Assembly: GCF_000784835.1 (NCBI RefSeq)
Contig: NZ_JSFH01000004.1
Location: 124,001 to 188,000, forward strand
Source of the DNA: Thermotoga sp. Mc24
GTDB lineage: Bacteria > Thermotogota > Thermotogae > Thermotogales > Thermotogaceae
Reading direction: 5' to 3'
DNA length: 64,000 nucleotides
Positions 33,055 to 40,946 of the stretch are shown here, piece by piece (the stretch's first letter is position 1; each line of letters opens with the position of its first letter). Position numbers and translations under genes: made by a program. The notes under the pieces are model-generated. The model worked only from the letters and a program-made list of their open reading frames with translations, made no database searches and was not told the origin of the DNA.

Positions 33055-33770
33055 AGGGCTTTATTGCATACATCCCCGCTGGATTTCCCGATCTTGAAAC
33101 AACAAGGAAAATACTGATCGCTCTCAACGAACTCGGCATCACAGGTGTGGAGATAGGAGTTCCGTTCTCCGATCCGGTCGCAGACGGTCCTGTTATTCAG
33201 CTTGCCCACAGCGTGGCTTTGAGAAACGGTGTCACTATAAAAAAGATTCTGGAGATGCTGAGTGAAATATCTGTTGATTACGATCTCTACCTGATGAGTT
33301 ATCTGAATCCGATAGTGAACTATCCAGAGGGAAAAGAAAAACTCCTCGATGAATTGAAAAAACTCGGTGTGAAGGGCTTGATCATACCTGACCTGCCCTT
33401 GAGGGAGGTAAAGAACGTCGATATAGCGTATCCCATAGTTCCCTTCGTTGCACCGAACACCAAAGACGAGGAAATAGATTTGATCAATTCCGTTCAGGCT
33501 CCGTTCGTCTATTACATATCCCGGTACGGTGTCACAGGTGAGAGGGAAGACCTTCCTTTCGCGGATCACATAAAGAGGGTGAAAGAAAGAATAAAACTTC
33601 CTCTCTTCGTGGGTTTTGGAATCTCCAGGCACGAACAGGTGAAAAAGGTGTGGGAGATCGCCGACGGTGTGATCGTCGGAAGTGCTCTTGTGAGAATAAT
33701 GGAAGAAAATCCGAAGGATGAGATTCCCAGGAAGGTTGTTGAGAAAGTAAAAGAACTCCTCGGAAAATGA
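33051..33770 (+). CDS. trpA: Tryptophan synthase alpha chain
   Basis: 239-residue (beta/alpha)8 barrel that splits indole-glycerol phosphate and channels indole to TrpB. The catalytic glutamate is in [19 protein letters not shown] and the catalytic aspartate in [11 protein letters not shown]. Phosphate-binding segments FVGFGIS and [10 protein letters not shown] are present. It is about 20-25 residues shorter than the enteric enzyme at the N-terminus, as in other Thermotogales. Last gene of the trp operon; a terminator follows immediately. Confidence 0.95.
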
Positions 33771-33794
33771 AAACCCCGCCCGCGCGGGGTTTTT
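33770..33794. terminator. trp operon terminator
   Basis: Stem AAAACCCCGC / GCGGGGTTTT with a 4-base loop, ending in a T run on the plus strand. The A run on the other arm makes it usable from the convergent radical SAM gene too. Confidence 0.9.
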
Positions 33795-34783
33795 CACACG
33801 TATTGGTAACCATCCACGATCTTTCTTTCGCTCATCAAGTGTCTCTGGACGTACTGACCACAGTTACTGCCGATCTTGTTCTCCTCGAGTTCACCGATAC
33901 TCAGGATCACTTCAAAACCAGCTTTTTTGAGCTCCTCTATGAAGTTCCGATGCTTCAGAAGTTCTTTTCTTTCGACGTCAACATCTGAATTCAGATTGTT
34001 CTCCTTTGAACGATAGGTGGGGTTCACCGGTGTGATTTTCACAAGGAACTTCTCGGGATCGAAAACTCTTATGATGACTTTCGGGTCCAGCGAGTACTCC
34101 TGTGCCACAGCGAAATTCAAGGTGATTTTTCTGTCGTTTTCTTTCACGAACCGCTTTCCGAACTCTGATATCTTTTCGAGAGACCATTTTTTGACGGGAA
34201 TGATTTGGTCTCTTTCTTTCTCGTCTGTAGAGTGAATGGAAAACTGAAGCTGGAACTTACCTCTGTAGTGTTTTTCCTTTATTTTAAGAAGATCTTCGAA
34301 GAAAGAATCCGTCCCGCAAGGGGCAACTGTGGAGATCGAAGGCATCAGTCCCGGTGCTTCGTACCTTGCTGGAAGTTCCTTCAGAACATCGAGAACGGCT
34401 TCGTTCAGTGCGGGCTCTCCCATCCTTGCAAATTGTATTTTGAACTTCTCCGAAGGGATCCTTCCGTTTGGGTACCTGCTCTTCACCAGAAAATCGATCT
34501 GTTCGAAGATTTCATCGGCGGAGAGTTTACCTCTGTAGAAACCTCCAGCGTCGCACATGAGACATCCCACGGGACATCCAGCGAGTGTTGAAACGATGAG
34601 AACCCATTTCTTTTCGCGGGGAACGGGGGGCTGAATCGATTCAACGAATTCCACCAGATTTCCCCTGGAAGTTTCTCCAAGATACACGTATGCGACTTCT
34701 TCTTTTCCTACTCTCTTGAGAATTTTCACAGAAATTGTTTGCAAAAGCCCATCCCCTTTAGGGGATTGGGAGGAAGCAGACAT
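33794..34783 (-). CDS. RlmN/Cfr-like radical SAM enzyme with IS-derived N-terminus
   Basis: 329-residue radical SAM protein. The cluster motif is C70-x3-C74-x2-C77 in VSTLAGCPVGCLMCDAGG. RlmN/Cfr-type blocks follow: FARMGEPALNE, SISTVAPCG, LQFSIHSTDEKERDQIIPV, and a late NCGQYV that matches the RlmN methyl-carrying cysteine region. It is shorter than RlmN and lacks its N-terminal accessory domain, so substrate is uncertain. Codons 1 to about 13 (MSASSQSPKGDGL) are encoded by an IS605-type end hairpin. The original start may have lain downstream, near residues 14-17. GGAGGTGG precedes the ATG. Confidence 0.75.
   Translation of the reverse strand: MSASSQSPKGDGLLQTISVKILKRVGKEEVAYVYLGETSRGNLVEFVESIQPPVPREKKWVLIVSTLAGCPVGCLMCDAGGFYRGKLSADEIFEQIDFLVKSRYPNGRIPSEKFKIQFARMGEPALNEAVLDVLKELPARYEAPGLMPSISTVAPCGTDSFFEDLLKIKEKHYRGKFQLQFSIHSTDEKERDQIIPVKKWSLEKISEFGKRFVKENDRKITLNFAVAQEYSLDPKVIIRVFDPEKFLVKITPVNPTYRSKENNLNSDVDVERKELLKHRNFIEELKKAGFEVILSIGELEENKIGSNCGQYVQRHLMSERKIVDGYQYV
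34744..34781. repeat. IS605-type end hairpin upstream of tnpB
   Basis: A stem-loop (CCCATCCCC, loop TTTA, GGGGATTGGG) followed by AGGAAGCAGAC. It closely resembles, in the same orientation, the hairpin right of tnpB that ends in TAGCTGAC. It could be the left-end imperfect palindrome of this element or the right end of an older, lost copy. It forms the first codons of the divergent radical SAM gene. Confidence 0.6.
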
Positions 34784-34837
34784 GTGTACCACCTCCAGAT
34801 TCAATAGTGTTAATATATAGATGAGGTGATTGAACAA

Positions 34838-36070
34838 ATGACTGTGACTCTGACCTGTAGATTCAAACTCGAACTCAGCAAGGACCAAAAACAGCAGTTC
34901 CTGGATATTGCGACGGCTTACACAAACGCCGTCAACTATGTGCTCGAACAAAACCTCAAGGACAAATCGACGAACGTCAAAAAACTCCACAGACTTTACT
35001 ACAAAACCATCCGCGAAGACTTCGACCTTCCAGCACAGATGGCTATTAACGTAAACAGAGACGTCTCTGCAATGTACAAAACTCTCTGGGCTCAGTTCAA
35101 AGAACTCAAGCGCCGCAAACCTGATTCGAAGGCAGTCAAGAAATTCTGGGATAAACCACCGAAGCGAAAGAGCTTGATCGTCAAATACACGTACAACCGA
35201 ACTGCAAGCTTCAAAAAGATCAACGGAGAGTGGCACGCTTCTTTGTCCACACTTCAAGGTCGAATCAAATGGATCCCGATGAAAGGCTGGTCCAAACACT
35301 TTGAGTACCTCAAGTCTTGCAAGATCGGCGATCCGATACTGACTTACGACAAATCATCCAAAACCTTCTTCTTGCTTGTTCCTGTGACTCTTGAAGTTCA
35401 GGAACATCAACCAAAAGAAATCGTCGGTGTTGACGTTGGAGAAAGACACATTGCTGCTGTTGCTTCTACCAAAGGCACCAGGTATCTGATAGACCTTCCT
35501 GAAGAGTTCAAACAAAGAAAACAACACTATCAGCGTCTGCGCTCTGAGCTCATGTCAAAAGGCACTCGCTCTGCTAAGAGAAAGCTTGCCAGGATCAGCA
35601 GGCGAGAGAAACGGTTCACTGAGAACGTACTGCACATCATTGCAAAAAAGCTCACCACAAGCCACCCTGGTGCCAGGTTTGTTCTCGAAGACCTGACTCA
35701 GATCAGAGCTAACAGAATCACCTACCGCGGCAAAGACAAAGAAGCAAGAAGACAGTCAGAACAATGGCCGTTTGCAAGTCTTCAGCAAAAGATAGAGTAC
35801 AAAGCGAAATTGTACTACGGAGTTCAGTCCGAAAAGGTCGACCCCAGCTACACCTCGCAAACCTGTCCCAGGTGCGGCCACGTCTCGAAAGAAAACAGAC
35901 CAGACCATGGAGAGCGTTTTGTATGTCAAAGCTGCGGCTACGAAGAACACGCAGACATAGTTGGTGCGATCAACATAGCCCTGAGAGTTCTTGCCAAAGA
36001 CCAGCAGGTCAATCTTGAAAAGCTTTTAGGGGCCGTTGTCAGCCGGCCTGATGCTCCCCGTTTGGGTTGA
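34838..36070 (+). CDS. tnpB: TnpB RNA-guided nuclease of an IS605-family element
   Basis: 410-residue OrfB/TnpB protein, ancestor type of Cas12. The RuvC catalytic triad appears complete: D199 in GVDVGERHIAAV, E284 in FVLEDLTQIR, and D373 in HADIVGAINIAL. The zinc finger has C343, C346, C363 and C366 (CPRCG, CQSCG). The N-terminal helix-turn-helix-like region and Arg/Lys-rich wedge are present. No frameshift is seen, so an active omegaRNA-guided endonuclease is plausible. The ATG at 34838 has GAGGTGAT upstream; an in-frame GTG at 34826 lies inside it. Its 3' end overlaps the oxidoreductase gene by 32 bases. Confidence 0.92.
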   Translation: MTVTLTCRFKLELSKDQKQQFLDIATAYTNAVNYVLEQNLKDKSTNVKKLHRLYYKTIREDFDLPAQMAINVNRDVSAMYKTLWAQFKELKRRKPDSKAVKKFWDKPPKRKSLIVKYTYNRTASFKKINGEWHASLSTLQGRIKWIPMKGWSKHFEYLKSCKIGDPILTYDKSSKTFFLLVPVTLEVQEHQPKEIVGVDVGERHIAAVASTKGTRYLIDLPEEFKQRKQHYQRLRSELMSKGTRSAKRKLARISRREKRFTENVLHIIAKKLTTSHPGARFVLEDLTQIRANRITYRGKDKEARRQSEQWPFASLQQKIEYKAKLYYGVQSEKVDPSYTSQTCPRCGHVSKENRPDHGERFVCQSCGYEEHADIVGAINIALRVLAKDQQVNLEKLLGAVVSRPDAPRLG

Positions 36071-36118
36071 GCAAGCCCTCCTTCAGAGGGAGGGTAGCTG
36101 ACACTGTTCCCTCTCTTC
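35940..36118 (+). ncRNA. Predicted omegaRNA (reRNA) of the tnpB element
   Basis: In studied IS605 elements the TnpB guide RNA comes from the 3' end of tnpB through the right end and carries about 16-20 flanking bases as guide. Here the scaffold would end at 36102, and the guide would begin ACTGTTCCCTCTC at 36103, inside the oxidoreductase gene. The 5' limit is a guess; no promoter was identified. Confidence 0.35.
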
Positions 36119-36893
36119 TCAGGATCTCCATCGCTGTTTCGATGGCACTGCCCATCGCTATCGATACCTGCCTGAAGCCACCTCTCGCATCTCCGACGAT
36201 GAAATTTCTTTCTCCAGGTTCAACGAAAGAAGTGTTTGGAACCCTGCCTACAGACAAAAGGAGAGCGTCGAAGGTGAAAACACCGTGTTCTGTTTTCAGT
36301 TTAACCATTTTGCTTTCTTCTTCCACTTTGAGGATGGGGCATCTTTCATGATAATAGAATTTCTCGTATTTTTTCGCTCTCTCGACCAGAAGGGGAAGCG
36401 CTCTGATTCTGCTGCCTCTGTTGAAAAGATGTACCTCTTTTCCTCTCACAAGAGCGTTCAAAGCACTGTCGAATGCAGCGTCTCCTGCTCCATAGATTGC
36501 GAGTTTTTCGAATTCTGGAAGATCGATGAACTCATAGACCACCTTCTCAGATACTTCGAACTCTGGAATTCTCCTTGGAATCGTGCCGCTTGCAACGATC
36601 ACGTAGTCGAACGAATGAATTTCTCTTTCTGTCAGAATTTTTTCGTTTTCCACTTTTACAACTTCTTCCCATATGAGTTCAGCACCAGATTCAAATAATC
36701 TTTTCTCCAGTGTTTTGCAGATCTCTTCACCGGAGGCTGGAGGCAAAACCGGGATGTTTTCAACGAGATGGGCGTTCCGCAAAAGTCCTCCCACCCTGTT
36801 TTTTTCGAACACTGTAACGTGAACGTTGTACCTCCTCAGAAACACAGCGGCTGCTACTCCCGCTGGCCCTGCTCCAACGATTCCAACGCGCAC
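36039..36893 (-). CDS. FAD/NAD(P)-dependent oxidoreductase, 3' end replaced by IS sequence
   Basis: 284-residue thioredoxin-reductase-like flavoprotein. The FAD site is VGIVGAGPAGVAAAVFL near the start. The NAD(P) site is LAIYGAGDAAFDSAL, and the late FAD motif is FIVGDARGGFRQVSIAMGSAIETA. The redox CxxC of true thioredoxin reductases is absent, so electrons must pass elsewhere; partner unknown. The final ~22 residues (from about TVSATLPLK to the stop) are encoded by the right end and 3' part of the tnpB element. The original C-terminus was therefore cut by the insertion. The fold looks otherwise complete. The start overlaps the isochorismatase-like gene by 40 bases. Confidence 0.82.
   Translation of the reverse strand: MRVGIVGAGPAGVAAAVFLRRYNVHVTVFEKNRVGGLLRNAHLVENIPVLPPASGEEICKTLEKRLFESGAELIWEEVVKVENEKILTEREIHSFDYVIVASGTIPRRIPEFEVSEKVVYEFIDLPEFEKLAIYGAGDAAFDSALNALVRGKEVHLFNRGSRIRALPLLVERAKKYEKFYYHERCPILKVEEESKMVKLKTEHGVFTFDALLLSVGRVPNTSFVEPGERNFIVGDARGGFRQVSIAMGSAIETAMEILRREGTVSATLPLKEGLLNPNGEHQAG
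36073..36102 (+). repeat. IS605-type right-end hairpin
   Basis: CCCTCC (36076-36081) pairs with GGAGGG (36089-36094), then TAGCTGAC to 36102. On the minus strand it encodes the last residues of the oxidoreductase gene. Confidence 0.7.
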
Positions 36894-37438
36894 AGGATCT
36901 CCTCCGTCTTAGCGATGTACGCAACTCCATGTGCCAGGTTTTTCAGTGAAGAGAAGTGGTACCATTCGTTTTTATCCCACAGAGCGTCTTCCACCATTAT
37001 CACTTCGAAGTTTCTCACAAAAGCGCTTCGGGCTGTAGTTTCACAGCAAAGATGTGTCATCACACCTGTTATGATCAGCTGGTTGACGTTTCTTGCTCTG
37101 AGCTCTTCTTCGAGTTTCGTTGAATAAAACGCGTCGTACGTGTTCTTTTCAAAAAGAAGAACATCGGAAAAAACGGGAACGGCCCACCTTTTATCCACTT
37201 CGTTTCCCCACCACTTCTTCATCATCGGAGACGCTCCCACGTGGACCGTGGCTATCACGGGAAGTTTCGCTCTTTCGAAGGAGATCTTCAGTTTTCTGAT
37301 GTTTTCGATAGCAACCTCCACTCCCCGAAGGTATGCTGGGGAGTCAGGAGAGGTGAAATAATTTTGAAGATCGATGATGAGAAGTGCCGGCCTTTTCAAA
37401 GTGAATCTTTTCTTTTCTCTTTCTGGGAAATAAAACAT
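36854..37438 (-). CDS. Isochorismatase-family cysteine hydrolase
   Basis: 194-residue hydrolase of the isochorismatase/nicotinamidase superfamily. The catalytic triad reads D23 (LLIIDLQNYF), K98 (FEKNTYDAF) and C131 (ITGVMTHLCCETTA). The cis-peptide region precedes the cysteine. The true substrate (nicotinamide, a carbamoyl compound or another) cannot be told from sequence. It lies two bases from the flagellin-like gene upstream and overlaps the oxidoreductase gene downstream, so the three are probably one operon. Confidence 0.85.
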   Translation of the reverse strand: MFYFPEREKKRFTLKRPALLIIDLQNYFTSPDSPAYLRGVEVAIENIRKLKISFERAKLPVIATVHVGASPMMKKWWGNEVDKRWAVPVFSDVLLFEKNTYDAFYSTKLEEELRARNVNQLIITGVMTHLCCETTARSAFVRNFEVIMVEDALWDKNEWYHFSSLKNLAHGVAYIAKTEEILCALESLEQGQRE

Positions 37439-37439
37439 A

Positions 37440-38216
37440 CTACATCAAGAGTTTGAGTACGTTTCCCGCATTTTCCATTCTGAAGAGAATTCCGGTCAGT
37501 GCCGTCTGTCTCAAAATGTCTTCCTTCGTTGACTCGAGGAGAAGTTCTGCCACGCTCGGTTCGAAAAGGCTTTCTGTTTTGAAGAGCTCCGTGTAGCTGT
37601 TCATCACACTTCTTGCTGAAGACTCCAGCCTGTTCATCCAGGATCCAACGTTTCCTCTGATCTGAGAGATGTTTTCCAGAGCTTGATCTATGGTTTCAAG
37701 AGATCTTTGTGCTCCTTCGAAGGTGGAAAGGTCCACTTCAAACAGTTCGGAGAGAGTCTCTTCGAGGTTTGGTATGTTCACCGTTACGTTCTGTCCTTCA
37801 TTGGGTCCAGTTTGGATCACAAGGTTTCGAACGTCTCCGGCGAGCACCCTCTGTTCGTTGTAAGTTGTCTGCTGGATAATCCTTTTCACACCGCGCATTA
37901 TCTCCTCGTATTCTTTCTGTATCATGGATCTTTCTGCGTCTGTGAGAGTAGCGTTCGAAGCCTGAACGGCGAGTTCTCTTGCCCTCTGAAGCGCTGTTGA
38001 TATGCTTTCAAGTCCCGCGTTGGCCGTTTTCAGAAGACCTATTCCGTTGTATATTTGTGAAAGTGTCGTTTTGTATCCTTCTATCTGTCCTCTCAATTTC
38101 TGCTGAACGGCAAGTTCAGATACTGTGTTGAAGAGGAAACTTCCCGGTGTGGGGGCTTTTCTTTCAAGGCTGAGTTGCTGAATGTACCGCATCAGACTTA
38201 CGTCGTTCACCCTCAT
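37440..38216 (-). CDS. Short flagellin-like protein
   Basis: 258-residue protein with flagellin-type ends. The N-terminal helical half has QIYNGIGLLKTANAGLESISTALQRARELAVQASNATLTDAERSMIQKEYEEI. The C-terminal helix has a pattern ending TGILFRMENAGNVLKLLM. Only about 60 residues lie between the conserved ends, so the surface-exposed domain is minimal. It could be a minor flagellin, a hook-junction (FlgL-like) protein or an unrelated user of the coiled-coil fold. No other flagellar gene is near. GGGGGG lies upstream of the ATG, and the region further upstream is a tnpB remnant. Confidence 0.8.
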   Translation of the reverse strand: MRVNDVSLMRYIQQLSLERKAPTPGSFLFNTVSELAVQQKLRGQIEGYKTTLSQIYNGIGLLKTANAGLESISTALQRARELAVQASNATLTDAERSMIQKEYEEIMRGVKRIIQQTTYNEQRVLAGDVRNLVIQTGPNEGQNVTVNIPNLEETLSELFEVDLSTFEGAQRSLETIDQALENISQIRGNVGSWMNRLESSARSVMNSYTELFKTESLFEPSVAELLLESTKEDILRQTALTGILFRMENAGNVLKLLM

Positions 38217-38249
38217 CCTAAATCCCCCCTTTCCATAATGAATTTTATC

Positions 38250-38656
38250 AGAACGTGCAAAGAAAACTACGTGATAAGAATAGTAAAGAACGACTGGCTT
38301 TACAAATCATCCGCGATCTTGTCAGCGAAAGCCAAACTGGAAAGATCGTGGTGAAAGATCTCAACATTTAAGGCAAAGCGCTGTGGGATCAAAGTGATAA
38401 AAGCAAGCAGATACTATCCCTCAAGTCAGCTATGCAGTGAATGTGGATACATAAATAAAGAAGCCAAAGAGTGGAGCGCATCATGATAGGGACGCTGCAA
38501 AGAATCTAGCCAGGTATGGCTTGATGCTATCAGTAGGGCGGGAGCCGTCCGAGTTCATGCCCGTTGACCGTGCTCTGGCGGCGGAACCTAAAAAGGGTCT
38601 ACGAGCCATCACGGGTTGAAGCAGAAAACCCTACCTCATAGGAGGCAGGATGGTTC
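38250..38656 (+). pseudogene. Degraded tnpB remnant with its right end
   Basis: Pieces of a second TnpB can be read in shifted frames. The RuvC-II block LVSESQTGKIVVKDLNI ends in a stop at about 38373. A zinc-finger half follows (SRYYPSSQLCSECGYINKEAKEW), then, after a frameshift and loss of the second cysteine pair, HDRDAAKNLARYG. About 60 residues between the first two blocks are missing. The right-end hairpin (ACCTCATAGGAGG region) ends with GTTCAC at 38651-38656. Its motifs differ from the intact tnpB at 34838, so it belongs to another IS605 lineage. This is all that fills the 438 bases between the flagellin-like and MFS genes. Confidence 0.8.
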
Positions 38657-39809
38657 ACCATTCGTATCTTTTCATTCTAAGAAGGAGCAGAGCCGCTGCA
38701 AACTGTATTACGAAAGAGAACAGTATCAGATAGAACCGGTTGATATCATAGAGTGTTCCCATGATCCACGATCCAGAGAACCAGAAAACACCGTACACGG
38801 TGAAGAACATTCCGTAAGCGAATCCACGCTTTTCTGCAGGTACGATCTTCGCTACAACCGCTCTCATGATCGATTCCTGCGCTCCCATACCGATTCCCCA
38901 GAGAATCACTCCGGCAAAGATGAGCGGAAAACTGTTCGAAAAAGAAAGCACGGGAAAGAAAGAAGAGAGAAGAACCGCGTAGGCCAGGGCAACGAAACCC
39001 TTTTTATCGAACAAATGACCGAAAACCAGCGCAGCCACCGCATCCACGGCCATCGCGAGTGAGTAAGTCGCAGGAACGAAGAAATCTTTTGCGACTTCGA
39101 AACTCTTCATGTGGTATGCGATGATGGGAAAATCAGCGAAAGCAAAGGCCACCATAGAAACGATGGTAAGATAGAACCAGTAAGTCTTTCCCAGATTTCG
39201 ATCCACTGGATTGTCTTTCTTCTTTTTCATTTCCTGAGGAGCCGGGAAAGTTATACGTGCTGTGAGGAGAAGAACCATTGCAACGAGAGCCGGTATGAGA
39301 AGAATGAAGAAGCAGAACCTGTAGCTTTTTCCAAATGCGAGGGCGAATGTGAGCGCAAGAGGTCCCAAGATGGCACCGATCTGATCTAGCGCCTCATGAA
39401 TGCCAAAGCCTTTGCCCATTCCAACTTCTTCCGAAGCGAAAGAGAGCAAGACATCCCTTGCGGGAGTTCTCAGGGCCTTCCCAAATCTTTCGGCGATGAT
39501 GAGAACAAGCGCTGCCTGCCAGTTTCCTGCGAGTGCAAGAGCCGGCACCGCAAAGAGATTTATCGTGTATCCCAGGATGGTGAAAAGCCAGTACTTTCGC
39601 GTCTTATCGCTCAGAATTCCCGAAATCAATCTGAAGGCGTATCCTGTGAGTTCACCGAGCCCTACGGCAAATCCAAGAACCGCAGCGCTCGCTCCCAGTG
39701 TCTTCATGAACGGTCCAATGATGCTCCTTGCACCTTCGTAAGTAACGTCTGCAAAGAGGCTGACCAGTCCCAAAAGCACGATGAATAGGAAGGCCTTTTT
39801 TCTGGACAT
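38655..39809 (-). CDS. Major facilitator superfamily transporter
   Basis: 384-residue membrane protein with about twelve hydrophobic helices. MFS loop motifs are SGILSDKTRKYW (loop 2-3) and GHLFDKKGF (loop 8-9). GLVSLFADVTYEGARSIIGPF near the start is typical of a little-studied bacterial MFS group. Substrate unknown. The ATG at 39807-39809 follows GAGGAGGGATG; an upstream in-frame extension is rejected. The stop codon TGA is formed at the exact right-end boundary of the tnpB remnant. The last residues may therefore not be original. Confidence 0.85.
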   Translation of the reverse strand: MSRKKAFLFIVLLGLVSLFADVTYEGARSIIGPFMKTLGASAAVLGFAVGLGELTGYAFRLISGILSDKTRKYWLFTILGYTINLFAVPALALAGNWQAALVLIIAERFGKALRTPARDVLLSFASEEVGMGKGFGIHEALDQIGAILGPLALTFALAFGKSYRFCFFILLIPALVAMVLLLTARITFPAPQEMKKKKDNPVDRNLGKTYWFYLTIVSMVAFAFADFPIIAYHMKSFEVAKDFFVPATYSLAMAVDAVAALVFGHLFDKKGFVALAYAVLLSSFFPVLSFSNSFPLIFAGVILWGIGMGAQESIMRAVVAKIVPAEKRGFAYGMFFTVYGVFWFSGSWIMGTLYDINRFYLILFSFVIQFAAALLLLRMKRYEW

Positions 39810-39845
39810 AACATCCCTCCTCACCAGGGTCTTCTCAAAAGATAG

Positions 39846-39851
39846 TATAAT
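39846..39851 (+). promoter_or_regulatory. -10 element of the M20 peptidase-carboxyltransferase operon
   Basis: TATAAT at 39846-39851, about 19 bases ahead of the ATG at 39870. No clear -35 sequence. GGAGGG follows as ribosome site. Confidence 0.45.
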
Positions 39852-39869
39852 GTAGTTGGAGGGATAAAA

Positions 39870-40946
39870 ATGAAGTGGATCGAAATTTACAAAAAACTCG
39901 TGAACATCGACACAGGACCCGATCTTCCATTCGAGGAGAAACTGAGGCGAACGTCGTTTTTGACAGAGATTCTCGAAGATCTTGGTTTTAGAGTGGAAAA
40001 GAGAGAAGCCGTTTATGTAGCCTTCCGTGGAAAACCGCCTTACATCACCCTCATAGGACATCTCGACACTGTCTTTCCCGAAGGTGAATCGAAGAGAAGA
40101 CCTTTCGTGGTAGAGGGAAATATCGCCAAAGGTCCTGGTGTTTGTGACATGAAAGGGGGAGTCGTGATTCTTCTCGAGTCTTTGAAAAGATTCCTCCAAC
40201 AGAACGAAACCGATCTCTGCGTGATCCTGAACGTGGATGAAGAACTGGGATCACCGCTCAGTGGAGAAGTGTTCAAAGAAGTTTCCGGTATGAGTTCCCA
40301 CTGTCTATCCTTCGAGCCTGGAAGAGAAAACGGAGAGCTCATATCCTCCAGAAAGGGAATCATCTCACTGTGGTTGTTCGCTTGTGGAAAAAAAGGACAC
40401 GCTTCGAGACTGGACGAAGGAGCCAACGCGATCGTTGAATTGGCTTTCAAAGTGGTGGAACTCACTTCACTGAACGGAAAACTTCCAAACCTTACTCTGA
40501 ATCCAACAATCGTAAAGGGTGGTGCTGGGAGCAACTTGACACCAGACAAAGCGGAGGTTTATTTCGATGTCAGATACTACGACGGCAAAGAATATGAGTT
40601 TCTCGAAGAAACACTGAAACGACTCTCCGCTGTACAGCCTGAAGCGAACGTTTCTTACAACTTGAAACTCAGAAGGCTTCCTATGAAAGAAGATCCTGAT
40701 TTTGTGAATATCGTGAGGATGTCTGCCGAAGAGATGGGAATGACTGTGAGTTTTGTGAGGGCAACGGGTGGAGGTGACGTGGCGTTTTTCTCGCAGAACG
40801 GCGTCCCTTCCATAGACGGCCTGGGTATTCCCGGTGGTAAGATGCACTCCGAGGATGAATACGCAAGACTCGATCAATTTGAAGATAGGGTGAATCTGGT
40901 TGTACATCTTTTGAGAAAACTTGGAGGTGAAAAAAATGTTCGTTGA
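39870..40946 (+). CDS. M20-family metallopeptidase (carboxypeptidase G2-like)
   Basis: 358-residue zinc peptidase. Metal ligands are visible in order: ITLIGHLDTV (His), GVCDMKGG (bridging Asp), NVDEELGS (catalytic Glu-Glu), FEPGRENG (Glu) and GKMHSEDEY (His near the end). The middle insert KKGHASRLDEGANAI is the dimerisation domain start. Likely substrates are N-acylated or C-terminal glutamyl compounds, by family only. It overlaps the carboxyltransferase gene by 11 bases. Confidence 0.88.
   Translation: MKWIEIYKKLVNIDTGPDLPFEEKLRRTSFLTEILEDLGFRVEKREAVYVAFRGKPPYITLIGHLDTVFPEGESKRRPFVVEGNIAKGPGVCDMKGGVVILLESLKRFLQQNETDLCVILNVDEELGSPLSGEVFKEVSGMSSHCLSFEPGRENGELISSRKGIISLWLFACGKKGHASRLDEGANAIVELAFKVVELTSLNGKLPNLTLNPTIVKGGAGSNLTPDKAEVYFDVRYYDGKEYEFLEETLKRLSAVQPEANVSYNLKLRRLPMKEDPDFVNIVRMSAEEMGMTVSFVRATGGGDVAFFSQNGVPSIDGLGIPGGKMHSEDEYARLDQFEDRVNLVVHLLRKLGGEKNVR

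Larger units (their letters stand above)
34784..36102 (+). mobile_element. IS200/IS605-family element, tnpB-only
   Basis: Contains one complete tnpB and a right-end hairpin (36076-36094) followed by TAGCTGAC. No tnpA-type HUH transposase is present, so movement would need a TnpA from elsewhere. The right limit is set at 36102 by the conserved GAC after the hairpin. The left limit is uncertain: it may be near 34784 or include the hairpin at 34744-34781. IS200/IS605 elements make no target duplication, and none was seen. Confidence 0.7.
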
